This document shows positions 34,881 to 43,229 of a stretch of 64,000 nt of DNA, one piece after another (positions within the stretch are counted from its first letter, which is position 1; the number at the start of each line of letters is the position of its first letter). This DNA comes from Brevibacillus laterosporus (GTDB lineage: Bacteria > Bacillota > Bacilli > Brevibacillales > Brevibacillaceae). Both the position numbers and the translations under genes were made by a program. The DNA is taken from the NCBI RefSeq assembly GCF_030489605.1, contig NZ_JAUKFY010000024.1:1-64000 (forward strand), given 5' to 3'. The notes under the pieces are model-generated. The model was not told the DNA's origin. It saw only the letters and a program-made list of their open reading frames with translations, and did not search any database.

Positions 34881-35049
34881 TATAAAATGACCGCTGATAT
34901 TGCCTATGGGCTTTGTGAGATCAGGATTTTTTGATATTTGTTTGGGATTATTTGTGAAAAAATTTGGTATTTCCAGAAATTTATTTTTAAAAAAGTATTG
35001 TATTTTTCTCAGAACCATGATAATTTAAATCTCGTTGGAAAAACTAGAT

Positions 35050-35160
35050 TAGGAACCAGGATTCACTTCAAAGGGTGGACCAAAGACCCGCCCCCGTTAG
35101 TGAATGACGCAGGTCCTAGCGATGTTTCATTATCACACATGCTAGGAAGGGGGAACCGGA
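35050..35160 (+). promoter_or_regulatory. Possible structured 5' leader of speD
   Basis: Hand pairing gives three helices: ATTCACT/AGTGAAT (35061-35067 with 35099-35105), inside it GGGTGG/CCGCCC (35073-35078 with 35088-35093), and TCCTAGC/GCTAGGA (35114-35120 with 35141-35147). Loop GGACC (35077-35081) can pair with GGTCC (35112-35116), and CCCCC (35091-35095) with the GGGGG of the ribosome site (35149-35153). This would suit a cis-regulatory RNA controlling translation. It matches no riboswitch class I can name. Confidence 0.4.
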
Positions 35161-35163
35161 AGA

Positions 35164-35568
35164 ATGGAATATTCTACTTTCGGAAGACACGTTGCCATTG
35201 ACACATGGGGAGTACAATTTGATTTACTAAACGATGCAGATTTCTTGAAAAAACAAATGGTAGAAGCAGCAGAAGCATGCGGTGCGACTGTTCTAAGTGT
35301 ACAGTCTAAACAATTTGCACCTCAAGGAGCAACTGTATTGGTTCTTTTGTCGGAAAGTCATCTTTCCATCCACACCTACCCAGAGCGCGGATTTGCCGCT
35401 TTGGATTGCTACACATGCGGGGAGACAGTGGATCCGCAGGTTGCCATTGATTACATGGTTTCTGTATTAAAACCGGAGAAAGTCTTTGCTAAAAAACTAA
35501 TTCGTGGTTTAGGTGAATTAGAAGTTGTGGAACCAGAAATGAAGCTTTCTGCAACGACTAACGCATAA
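35164..35568 (+). CDS. speD: S-adenosylmethionine decarboxylase proenzyme
   Basis: Pyruvoyl enzyme that makes decarboxylated SAM, the aminopropyl donor for spermidine. The 134-aa length is typical of the bacterial class 1B proenzyme. The self-cleavage and pyruvoyl-forming serine lies in LSESHLSIHTYPERGFAALD, and the downstream CYTCGETVDP is conserved. ATG 35164 is preceded by AAGGGGGAACCGGAAG. The spermidine synthase gene is not in the window. Expression may be controlled by the leader described above. Confidence 0.95.
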   Translation: MEYSTFGRHVAIDTWGVQFDLLNDADFLKKQMVEAAEACGATVLSVQSKQFAPQGATVLVLLSESHLSIHTYPERGFAALDCYTCGETVDPQVAIDYMVSVLKPEKVFAKKLIRGLGELEVVEPEMKLSATTNA

Positions 35569-35595
35569 GACAATCCATTATCGAACACAAACAAG

Positions 35596-35637
35596 CAGAG
35601 GCGTCTAGCTAGTGGCAGACGTCTCATTTTTATTTAC
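35596..35637 (+). terminator. Intrinsic terminator of speD
   Basis: GAGGCGTCT / AGACGTCTC stem with a ten-base loop and ATTTTTATTT tail. Confidence 0.82.
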
Positions 35638-35638
35638 A

Positions 35639-35677
35639 CAAAAACAGGGTAGACGAACACGTCACCCTGTTTTTGTC
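35639..35677 (-). terminator. Intrinsic terminator of the YhcN/YlaJ lipoprotein gene
   Basis: Inverted repeat AAAAACAGGGT / ACCCTGTTTTT just downstream of the minus-strand stop at 35682, with T runs on both strands. Confidence 0.82.
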
Positions 35678-35681
35678 TTCA

Positions 35682-36482
35682 TTACCGGAATGGAGCAGTT
35701 ACGGTACGTCCAAGATCAGTCACAAGCGCGCCAAAATCGCTACCGACATTAGCGAGATTGCCTGTTACGGTGTTTGGGCCACTCATCATATTCGAGTTTG
35801 ACGAGGACGAGCGATAGTTGTTGTCGATGCCTTTTACACGCGGTACCATCTTGGAGTCGGATGTAACATAAACACGATGATAAGGAGCTGCTTTCACAAC
35901 AGCATCGTTTACCTCACGTTCAATGGTATTGCGATTTTTATTATCCTTCAGTTCAATACCGACAACAGCTTCATTTCCATAGACAACGGTGGTAGCCGAT
36001 TGAACGCCCTTAACCTTCTTAGCAGATGCTGTCATGCGATCAGCAAGCTCACGGTTATAGGCATGATTTGGAGACGTAAGAGAGCGGTACCCATTGTTTG
36101 CGTAACCACGCATACGTGTGTCTGCAGATTGGTAAAAGCCCGTGTACGGATAAGTGGCTCTACCGAATTCATTAAAGCCATAGCCGTTGTAGCCATAGTT
36201 GTTAATACCATAACCATTTGTTCCAAAACCATTCATGCCATAGCCATTGTAATTACCAGTACCTAACGTTCCAAAACCATTCATGCCATAGCCAGTGTTG
36301 TTACCGGTACCTAACGTTCCATAGCCATTCATGCCATAGCCAGTGTTGTTACCAGTACCTAACGTTCCATAACCATTCGTTCTGTAAGATTGGGTTTGAG
36401 TCCCTTGTTTTGGAGCAGTTCCGCAAGCAGTAACCGCTGTTAACAGTATAAGACATGAAGCTGTATACAGGATTTTTTTCAT
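35682..36482 (-). CDS. YhcN/YlaJ-family sporulation lipoprotein with Gly/Asn/Tyr repeats
   Basis: A 266-aa lipoprotein (lipobox TAVTAC, Cys20). Residues 36-83 are three near-identical 16-residue repeats of the form NGYGTLGTGNNTGYGM, continuing as a looser Gly-Tyr-Asn region to about residue 110. The rest is the YhcN/YlaJ domain (PF09580): NRELADRMTASAKKVKGVQSATTVVYGNEAVVGIEL. B. subtilis YhcN is a spore-membrane lipoprotein. The low-complexity insert is unusual for the family. ATG 36482 follows GGAGGTGGCC. A second paralogue is encoded at 50230. Confidence 0.85.
   Translation of the reverse strand: MKKILYTASCLILLTAVTACGTAPKQGTQTQSYRTNGYGTLGTGNNTGYGMNGYGTLGTGNNTGYGMNGFGTLGTGNYNGYGMNGFGTNGYGINNYGYNGYGFNEFGRATYPYTGFYQSADTRMRGYANNGYRSLTSPNHAYNRELADRMTASAKKVKGVQSATTVVYGNEAVVGIELKDNKNRNTIEREVNDAVVKAAPYHRVYVTSDSKMVPRVKGIDNNYRSSSSNSNMMSGPNTVTGNLANVGSDFGALVTDLGRTVTAPFR
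36234..36377 (-). repeat. Three 48-bp tandem repeats within the lipoprotein gene
   Basis: Three adjacent 48-bp units encode the 16-residue Gly/Asn/Tyr repeats. The DNA is very similar between units, so the copy number could vary by slippage between strains. They are coding and have no spacers. Confidence 0.85.
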
Positions 36483-36533
36483 GTTTATTGGCCACCTCCA
36501 TTAGGTAGTGTTAGCAGAAGGCGACCGAATTAC

Positions 36534-37721
36534 TTAGGAAGTGCACTCCAAGGAAAGAGCAGGAAAGGCCAGTCCAGGTACATCCCAAAGGGGTTTATAA
36601 ACAGAAGTTAGGTTTTTGGATGAAATTAGTCTAGGACACGATACTGGCAGTAGCAAGGCGGTTTGCAGAACTGGCTTGCCATAACAAAACAGAGTAGCCT
36701 GTGGGCAAAAAAGCTGGTCTTCCTGTAATGGCTGGTAATCATCAGGAAGCTCTATTGCAGGGATAAACAACACTTCTGCCTGGCTTTGTAACCAAGGTCG
36801 AAAGCTTACTCGTTTATTTGTTTGTGCTACTAAGCCAAGTGCTATCTCCTGTTCTGGCAGATCAGGGAGCGGATAGGGGTTGTGTTTACCAAGATTAAAG
36901 CTGTAGAGAGGACTACCCCTCCGATCAAAACGATGACTCCCTACACCTGAACGGCGCTTTGGATCATACCAAGCTTTTAATGTGGGAGAAGGAGCTGTTT
37001 TTTGCTGATACGCTATTTGGAAATCTTGTGATAAGAAACAAGGGAGTAACAAATCCTGCAAGGCGTGAGGGCTTAACAAGCAAATCGTTTGCTCTGTTGG
37101 GATGAAAAATGAAATCTGCAAAGGATTAAAGCTAGCAAACCAGAGCGCTTCTGTTTGCATATATTCCCAAGCGGTCTTGGCGGGTAGCCTACGGAATTCA
37201 TAGGAAAAAGGACTGGTGAATAAAGGCTTCAGGTATAAACGGGTTTCTTGCTCGAAAATTTGGACCTTCCTTGAATCAGCATAGGTGCGTTTATGCATAG
37301 AAATAGTTGCTGTAAAACTCTCAGGAAGTTCAGGTAATGAATGGTTGCTGACATGATCTGCTAAGGAGCGGTCAAATATACGGGGAGATCCATAACTCAT
37401 ATTGCGTGGAACCAGGTATCGATGATCAGAATGAAAAAAACGGCAAGAAGCCCAGTTTGCTAAAGGCAGTTCTGGCTGCTGCAATAAAGTCGGGGTAATA
37501 GCGTGTAAGGAGATGCTCCCATCTTGCCAAATCAAGCCAAGCTCTCCCTGATATGATAACTGGTTGTGAATGGTAGAGCGAAGAAGGTGCTCTTCTTCCA
37601 AATAAAAGCGAAAAGCAGCTAAGCCTTTGGAAGGATTGGCTAAAGCATCCAGTAGCTTCTCTTGGAATGCATTGATTACATCAGTAGCCAATTCTTCATG
37701 AAAAATTAGGGAGCTGTTCAA
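36534..37721 (-). CDS. Divergent TldD/PmbA-like protein, zinc motif absent
   Basis: A 395-aa protein from TTG 37721 (AAAGGAGG seven bases upstream). The segment AWYDPKRRSGVGSHRFDRRG followed by SPLYSFNLGKHNPY corresponds to the conserved TldD/PmbA C-terminal stretch (DDp.....GS..fDdEG.p). ICLLSPHALQDLLLPCFL falls where TldD has 'vvl.p.aa..LLHEavGH', but no HExxxH is present. The N-terminal domain is shortened or diverged. With the gene upstream it forms a two-gene unit like TldD/TldE, a heterodimeric protease of peptide maturation. This family call rests on pattern reading and needs a profile search. Confidence 0.5.
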   Translation of the reverse strand: MNSSLIFHEELATDVINAFQEKLLDALANPSKGLAAFRFYLEEEHLLRSTIHNQLSYQGELGLIWQDGSISLHAITPTLLQQPELPLANWASCRFFHSDHRYLVPRNMSYGSPRIFDRSLADHVSNHSLPELPESFTATISMHKRTYADSRKVQIFEQETRLYLKPLFTSPFSYEFRRLPAKTAWEYMQTEALWFASFNPLQISFFIPTEQTICLLSPHALQDLLLPCFLSQDFQIAYQQKTAPSPTLKAWYDPKRRSGVGSHRFDRRGSPLYSFNLGKHNPYPLPDLPEQEIALGLVAQTNKRVSFRPWLQSQAEVLFIPAIELPDDYQPLQEDQLFCPQATLFCYGKPVLQTALLLPVSCPRLISSKNLTSVYKPLWDVPGLAFPALSLECTS

Positions 37722-37824
37722 TCAAAAGCCTCCTTTACTGAATTTTTAAACAAATGTAACGGAAAATCCACTTCATTCACGACTAAAAAACGGTAAGATG
37801 AAGTAGGTGAAAAATGTACCTTTT

Positions 37825-39141
37825 TTATCCTAGCTCAATTAACAGATAGGCGGGAGCTGTTACACAAAATGCAGTGGAATGTGGCTCGGTTACTGTACAA
37901 TTCGCTCCCCATCCGCAAATAATGGAAGAAAAAATCTTACTTATTCGGCCATGAATCCAACCAGTATGCATCTGCCTAAAACCGGTAGGATGACGGCAGT
38001 CTCGCACTAATAAAAAATAACAGTCCATTTGTTCGCTGTGATATAGATGCTGATAACCGCTCAATATAAGGGAAGGAAGTTTTCCATCCATGTGAAGAAG
38101 TGGCGGCGAAGAAATTTCGTCCTCTGATAACAGCGTTGGTAAGGAATAGAGGAGATGGGCCCCTGTTAAGTCCTCTGGCCCGTCCAAATCAATGGCAGAC
38201 TCCTCTAATATGCAGATAGAGGGGTATAAGGTTCCAATGGAATGAAAGGGTTGATAACTCTTATGGCCTTCCAACGAAGTAAGTCGTAATTGCGATGCTG
38301 CGTGTAATAATTGTCGTCTATGAAAAGGCTTTTGCAAGTAGAGTCGCAAAAGACCTGCAAAAATTTCGGTATCAACCCAGAAAAGCTGGGAGACATTTAA
38401 TGGAGATGGGGCTGCTCTTTTCTGTTGTTCTCTATGCTTGATCTGAGAAATGGAGAGCCGATTAGCCAGTTGGGCATACAAATTTGTTATAAGCGCGTTC
38501 ATAGTAGGATGCCATTGTTCAAAAAAGGTGGCACCATCCTGATATTGAATGAATCTAGCTTGAGGCCTTACTTGAGATGTAGATTCTAGTGTCACGCGCC
38601 AAAATTGCGACTGATAAAAGCTGCCGTCGCTACGACAGAGCCAATGCTTCTCTTGCTGGATTTTTATTTGAGACTGCAACATGTTCGGTATTTTTTCTTG
38701 GAAAAATCGTTTATGCTCCAAGCCCATTTTACTGATCAGAAAATCCCAGTCATGAAATTCACCTAACATCTCTAAAGTAGTTGGGGGAGGGAGCTGTTTT
38801 TCATGTTCGCAAAACCTTTGGAAGACTTTCCATCTATTCTCATGTAAGACAAGGTTATTACGCGCTTGATGAAAGGCGGCAATTGCAGCTGATTCGGTTA
38901 GGTGAAAGATGGTGGCTTGTCCCATCTCTTTTTTTGTTGACCAGAGTGTTACACGTAAAATACTATGCATGCAGGATTGTTGAGAGTCAGCAAGTCCATC
39001 GCTCCAGGAGAAGGTCTGAGACTGACATTCGGTGATGTGAATAGTCAGCAGTAAGCCAAATTGATCAGCAAGCCGTAATAAACTTGAACAAATGGATGAT
39101 AAGGTGGGCGATAGGACAAATGGATCGGTGGCATGGGGCAT
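37825..39141 (-). CDS. Divergent TldD/TldE-like protein, zinc motif absent
   Basis: ATG 39141 lies behind GGAAGGAGGATTTG and gives 438 aa. The N-terminal pattern (ITECQSQTFSWSDGLADSQQ, then a strand and FHLTESAAIAAFHQARNNL) resembles the TldD N-terminal domain. SFYQSQFWRVTLESTSQVRP suits the middle strands, APSPLNVSQLFWVDTEIFAGL falls at the pre-HExxxH strand, and the C-terminal CGWGANCTVTEPHSTAF resembles the 'CGKgGQ.vpv..g.P' ending. The position expected for HExxxH reads YLQKPFH, so zinc binding is lost. It starts the two-gene minus unit and may be partnered by the downstream product. Confidence 0.5.
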   Translation of the reverse strand: MPHATDPFVLSPTLSSICSSLLRLADQFGLLLTIHITECQSQTFSWSDGLADSQQSCMHSILRVTLWSTKKEMGQATIFHLTESAAIAAFHQARNNLVLHENRWKVFQRFCEHEKQLPPPTTLEMLGEFHDWDFLISKMGLEHKRFFQEKIPNMLQSQIKIQQEKHWLCRSDGSFYQSQFWRVTLESTSQVRPQARFIQYQDGATFFEQWHPTMNALITNLYAQLANRLSISQIKHREQQKRAAPSPLNVSQLFWVDTEIFAGLLRLYLQKPFHRRQLLHAASQLRLTSLEGHKSYQPFHSIGTLYPSICILEESAIDLDGPEDLTGAHLLYSLPTLLSEDEISSPPLLHMDGKLPSLILSGYQHLYHSEQMDCYFLLVRDCRHPTGFRQMHTGWIHGRISKIFSSIICGWGANCTVTEPHSTAFCVTAPAYLLIELG

Positions 39142-39335
39142 ATCAAATCCTCCTTCCGTGCTATAGAGCCATTTCGTTGAGTGTAACATGGACCGCAGTC
39201 AAGATATGGCAAAGCATGACGGAGGAAATAGCGAAAGTTCTCGACAAGAATCGGGTATTTCTCCACATTTTATAGATTGTAAAATAAGCCTATTACCTGT
39301 TATTATGGAGTGTATGCAAAGACGAGGAGGAACTT

Positions 39336-41162
39336 ATGAAACGCCTTGATATTCGTAATATCGCAATTATTGCCCACGTTGACCACGGGAAAACGACACT
39401 GGTTGACAAACTTCTAATTCAGTCCGGTACATTCCGTAGCAACCAACATGTGGCTGAGCGTATGATGGATTCCAACGATCTAGAACGTGAACGTGGAATT
39501 ACAATCTTAGCGAAAACCACATCTGTAAAATATATGGATTACACCATTAACATTCTGGACACGCCTGGTCACGCCGATTTCGGTGGAGAGGTAGAGCGTA
39601 TCATGAGCATGGTAGATGGTGTTTTGTTGATTGTTGATGCTTTTGAAGGTTGCATGCCACAAACTCGTTTCGTTTTACGTAAAGCATTAGAAGCAAATGT
39701 GACGCCGATTGTTGTCGTGAACAAGATCGACCGTGATAACGCTCGTCCACAAGAAGTAATCAACGAAGTCTATGATCTATTTATTGATCTAGATGCTACA
39801 GAAGAGCAATTGGACTTCCCAATCGTATTTGCTTCTGGTATTAAAGGAATTGCCGGTAAAGAGCCGGATAACTTATCAGAAGACTTAAAACCATTATTTG
39901 AAACCATTATTGAAGGCATTCCAGCTCCTGAAGCAAATGAAGAGGAGCCATTACAATTCCAAGTAACAATGCTTGATTATAACGACTTCCTAGGTCGCAT
40001 TGGGATTGGTCGCGTTTATCGTGGTGTTATCAATCTAAATGACCAAGTATCCGTTGTAAAACGTGACGGCAGCATCAAGAGAATGCGTGTACAGAAGCTG
40101 TTTGGTTTCCAAGGTCTGAACCGTGTGGAACAAAAAACAGCACGTGCAGGTGATATTATTGCTGTTGCTGGTTTAGAGGATATTAACGTAGGGGAAACGG
40201 TTTGCAACGCTGATAAGCCAGATCCATTGCCATTATTGAAAATTGATGAACCTACACTGCAAATGACCTTCTTGGTTAACAACAGTCCATTTGCTGGTAA
40301 AGAAGGAAAGCACGTTACCTCTCGTAAGCTGCGTGACCGCCTAATGGCTGAGCTTGAAACAGACGTATCCTTGCGTGTTGAAGAATCTGATTCAGCAGAT
40401 GCCTTCATTGTTTCCGGACGAGGTGAATTGCACTTGTCTATATTGGTTGAAAACATGCGTCGAGAAGGCTACGAGCTAGGAGTTTCCAAACCAGAAGTAA
40501 TTATCCGTGAAATTGATGGTGTGAAAATGGAACCAACTGAGCGCCTTATCATTGATGTTCCGGAAGAGCACACAGGTCCTGTAATGGAAACATTGGGAGC
40601 TCGTAAAGCTGAAATGGTGAACATGATCAACAATGGTTTTGGACAAGTTCGCTTGGAATTCCTAATTCCTTCTCGCGGATTGATCGGTTATCGTACCGAG
40701 TTCATGACCATTACACGTGGTTACGGTATCTTGAATCACTCCTTTGATAGCTACCGCCCAGTTGTACCTGGTATCGTAGGTGGCCGCCGTGCAGGTGTAT
40801 TGATTTCAAATGATACGGGTACTGCAAGCACATACGGCTTAATGTCAGTAGAAGATCGTGGCGTCATGTTTATCCACCCAGGTACTGATGTGTATGAGGG
40901 TATGATTGTTGGAGAACATAGCCGTGATAATGACTTGACTGTTAACGTCATCAAGGAAAAGCACGCTACCAACGTTCGTTCTGCTAACAAGGATGAAACG
41001 GTTAAAATGAAAACTCCGCGTATCCTATCGTTGGAAGAAGCACTTGAGTACTTAAACGATGACGAACTATGTGAAGTAACACCTCAATCCGTTCGCCTAC
41101 GTAAAAAATACTTGAACAAGTCGGATCGTGAACGTTATAACAAAACAAGACGCTTTGAATAA
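39336..41162 (+). CDS. typA: Translational GTPase TypA/BipA
   Basis: Ribosome-associated GTPase of 608 aa involved in 50S assembly and stress adaptation. All G motifs are present: AHVDHGKTT (P-loop, residues 12-20), the switch region [35 protein letters not shown]-Tu-like domain II and two elongation-factor-G-like domains follow, and the C-terminal [17 protein letters not shown] is typical of TypA. GACGAGGAGG precedes ATG. Corresponds to B. subtilis YlaG; ylaH is found two genes downstream, preserving part of that neighbourhood. Confidence 0.97.
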   Translation: MKRLDIRNIAIIAHVDHGKTTLVDKLLIQSGTFRSNQHVAERMMDSNDLERERGITILAKTTSVKYMDYTINILDTPGHADFGGEVERIMSMVDGVLLIVDAFEGCMPQTRFVLRKALEANVTPIVVVNKIDRDNARPQEVINEVYDLFIDLDATEEQLDFPIVFASGIKGIAGKEPDNLSEDLKPLFETIIEGIPAPEANEEEPLQFQVTMLDYNDFLGRIGIGRVYRGVINLNDQVSVVKRDGSIKRMRVQKLFGFQGLNRVEQKTARAGDIIAVAGLEDINVGETVCNADKPDPLPLLKIDEPTLQMTFLVNNSPFAGKEGKHVTSRKLRDRLMAELETDVSLRVEESDSADAFIVSGRGELHLSILVENMRREGYELGVSKPEVIIREIDGVKMEPTERLIIDVPEEHTGPVMETLGARKAEMVNMINNGFGQVRLEFLIPSRGLIGYRTEFMTITRGYGILNHSFDSYRPVVPGIVGGRRAGVLISNDTGTASTYGLMSVEDRGVMFIHPGTDVYEGMIVGEHSRDNDLTVNVIKEKHATNVRSANKDETVKMKTPRILSLEEALEYLNDDELCEVTPQSVRLRKKYLNKSDRERYNKTRRFE

Positions 41163-41199
41163 AAAGTTTCGTTTTGCTAGCGTATAAATAAATGAGGGA

Positions 41200-41241
41200 A
41201 AAACAGCCGTTTTGGAAGCACTCCAAGGCGGCTTTTCTTTT
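41200..41241 (+). terminator. Intrinsic terminator of typA
   Basis: AACAGCCG-TTTTGGA / TCCAAGGCGGC stem around AGCAC and a T-rich tail. Confidence 0.85.
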
Positions 41242-41320
41242 GACTAGGCAAGCAAAGATTGCTACAGTAGACATGTTAGACATAAAGCTCATAGACAAGA
41301 AAACCACGAGGTGAAATAGA

Positions 41321-42151
41321 TTGAAAATTGGATGTCATATTAGTGTAGCAAAAGGATTAGAAAAGGCTGCTATGCAAGCTGTTCATCTGGGAGCAGAATC
41401 CTTTCAGGTGTTCACGAAGAACCCACGGGGTCTTAAACCTAAAAAAATTGACCACAAAGATGCAAATAGAGGCGTAGAAATTATGACCAAGCATGACATT
41501 ACACTGGTGTGCCATACGCCTTACATTACAAATCTCTCAACACCGAAAGAGGATTTACAGGAAGTAACAATTCGCTCCATCGTTGAGGATTTGCACATTG
41601 CTGAAGCGTACGGTGCTGTTGGTGCAGTAGTTCATTGCGGTAAGCATGTGGGAGAAGGCGAGGAATATGGTACCAAGCGGATGGTGGAAACGCTCGATTT
41701 AATTCTAGAGCAATACAATGGCCCCGTGAAGCTTTTACTGGAAAATACGGCTGGACAAGGTACCGAGCTTGGTTTAACCATTCAGGCGTTAGTTGAAATT
41801 CGCAAAGCAACGAAACATCCAGAGAAAATTGGATATTGCTTTGATACATGTCATGCTTTTGCTGCAGGACAATGGAATGAAGAATCCTTTGATAAATTAT
41901 TGGAGGATATGGAGCAGACTGGATATTTGGATCATCTAGTTTGCATCCATTTTAATGATAGTAAAGTTCCTTATGGTAGTCGAAAAGACAGACACGAAAA
42001 GATTGGAAAAGGTGAAATTGGCAGCGATGCATTAGCAAAATTCTTACGCTCTGAGAAATTGCAGCATTTACCTGTTGTTCTTGAAACACCAGTCGATGAT
42101 GAACAGGAATACGCTAAGGAAATGGTTTACGTTCGCGATCTAAAAGGATAA
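41321..42151 (+). CDS. nfo: Endonuclease IV (AP endonuclease)
   Basis: DNA repair enzyme acting at abasic sites. TIM barrel of 276 aa with a trinuclear zinc site: MKIGCHISVAKGLEKAA at the N-terminus, VCHTPYITNL, VVHCGKHVGEGEEYG, LLLENTAGQG, GYCFDTCHAFAAG, HFNDSKVPYGSRKDRHEKIGKGEIG. The His, Glu and Asp ligands of the family are all present. The start is TTG 41321 after CGAGGTGAA. It is followed 20 bases later by ylaH, so the two may be co-transcribed. Confidence 0.97.
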   Translation: MKIGCHISVAKGLEKAAMQAVHLGAESFQVFTKNPRGLKPKKIDHKDANRGVEIMTKHDITLVCHTPYITNLSTPKEDLQEVTIRSIVEDLHIAEAYGAVGAVVHCGKHVGEGEEYGTKRMVETLDLILEQYNGPVKLLLENTAGQGTELGLTIQALVEIRKATKHPEKIGYCFDTCHAFAAGQWNEESFDKLLEDMEQTGYLDHLVCIHFNDSKVPYGSRKDRHEKIGKGEIGSDALAKFLRSEKLQHLPVVLETPVDDEQEYAKEMVYVRDLKG

Positions 42152-42171
42152 AAATAAAGGAGAGGTAGAGA

Positions 42172-42510
42172 ATGGAGTTATTAGAGCTAGCGTCCATTTA
42201 TGACCCTGCAAATCCCGAGGTATTAACATGGTATGATCATTTTTTTATGTGGGCTGATTTGCAACGTTATTGGATCATTTTTGTGTACTTATTACTTGTT
42301 TATTATCTGGGATTTGCAGAAAAGATACGCATGCCTATACTAAAAACGGCTCTATTGATTATCCTGCTCTTGCTCGGTTCTGTTATTTTTGCCATCCTAG
42401 ATACACAACTACCGGTGCGTGGTGGATTATTTGTAGCTATTATTATTCTGACCATTGTCAAATTACGTACGAGAACCAAGGGTACTCGTGATACAGAGGC
42501 AAAATCATGA
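42172..42510 (+). CDS. ylaH: YlaH-like membrane protein
   Basis: A 112-aa protein with three membrane spans (about residues 31-48, 56-76 and 80-98) ending in a basic tail. The motifs WADLQRYWIIFVYLLLVYYLGFAEKIRMPILKTALL and DTQLPVRGGLFVAIIILTIVKLR match YlaH-like proteins (PF14036). The location after typA, with nfo between, keeps the ylaG-ylaH order of B. subtilis. It overlaps the next gene by four bases (ATGA), indicating translational coupling. Function unknown. Confidence 0.88.
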   Translation: MELLELASIYDPANPEVLTWYDHFFMWADLQRYWIIFVYLLLVYYLGFAEKIRMPILKTALLIILLLLGSVIFAILDTQLPVRGGLFVAIIILTIVKLRTRTKGTRDTEAKS

Positions 42511-42779
42511 GACTTGCGGATGCCTTGTTTAACTGGCTGCAAATTAAAGTCGTCATGGATTTTCGAAAAAACGATCGTTCTGCAAGCGATACAGAGGCTT
42601 TTTTTCAGCAGATTTTGCGTGAGGATCATAAGATCGATCAACTTCAGGTCCAAATTGAAGAAGCTAGATATCTTGTGACGTATACAATTGATAACGAGCT
42701 GCATGAAATGACATTTGATCGTGAAGCTGTAGACGCTTTGTTGACTGCCATTGAGAATGAACCTAAATATGCAGATTAA
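42507..42779 (+). CDS. Small cytoplasmic protein coupled to ylaH
   Basis: A 90-aa protein starting inside the ylaH stop region (ATGA overlap). It is acidic, with a predicted helix-strand arrangement: LADALFNWLQIKVVMDFRK, a helix SDTEAFFQQILREDH, two strands (QLQVQIEEARYLVTYTIDNELHEMTF) and a C-terminal helix. No motif identifies a family. The coupling suggests function with YlaH. A terminator lies 65 bases downstream. Confidence 0.75.
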   Translation: MRLADALFNWLQIKVVMDFRKNDRSASDTEAFFQQILREDHKIDQLQVQIEEARYLVTYTIDNELHEMTFDREAVDALLTAIENEPKYAD

Positions 42780-42843
42780 GGGAAGTCATTTTCTTGCAAG
42801 CCTTTTAAAAACTAAGAGGATCATGGTAAAGGAATAGGTTAGA

Positions 42844-42885
42844 AAAAAGCTCTGCCGGCTTAACAGCGGCAGAGCTTTTGTTTGT
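42844..42885 (+). terminator. Intrinsic terminator
   Basis: Perfect AAAAGCTCTGCCG / CGGCAGAGCTTTT stem with eight-base loop and T tail. Confidence 0.92.
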
Positions 42886-42968
42886 TGGCAGATTCAATGT
42901 ATGCTTTTCGATTAATACCATCAATCGCGTAATGCCTCAATCGTACCCAATACGATATGGGCTAGTCT

Positions 42969-43097
42969 TTAAAGCCTGTTACACCTCAGGCATAAAGGGT
43001 TTGTATAACCATTATCGTTGTATTTTGTTTTTACGAAGCTAAGTCCAGCACCAGTTACGATTGTACCAAGCAAGATTGGGATGATTCCCTTTAGCAT
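42969..43097 (-). CDS. Small hydrophobic protein, 42 aa
   Basis: ATG 43097 on the minus strand has CGGAG nine bases upstream. Residues 1-21 (LKGIIPILLGTIVTGAGLSF) would form one membrane helix, followed by KTKYNDNGYTNPLCLRCNRL with a CxxC pair. It lies in the otherwise empty stretch 42886-43229, next to the divergent start of the secreted protein at 43230. Its length leaves it uncertain. Confidence 0.4.
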   Translation of the reverse strand: MLKGIIPILLGTIVTGAGLSFVKTKYNDNGYTNPLCLRCNRL

Positions 43098-43229
43098 CGA
43101 AATTTACTCCGAGTTTTAGAATGACACTCCAATAATTCTCCATTCCCTGTAAGTTTTGGCTTACTTTGCGCAACCTTTCGCGACCAGGAACCGTCTAGTG
43201 AACAGATCATATACAAAGGGGCAGGTTTA

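Noticed and set aside
36234-36377. Regular 48-bp repeats resembling a CRISPR array
   Set aside because: They are contiguous with no spacers and translate in frame into the Gly/Asn/Tyr repeats of the lipoprotein gene.
35877-36433. Plus-strand frames across the repeat region of the lipoprotein gene
   Set aside because: They are reverse-complement shadows of the repetitive coding sequence.
40016-40456. 146-codon frame antisense to typA
   Set aside because: typA is unambiguous on the other strand, and the antisense frame has no ribosome site or family resemblance.
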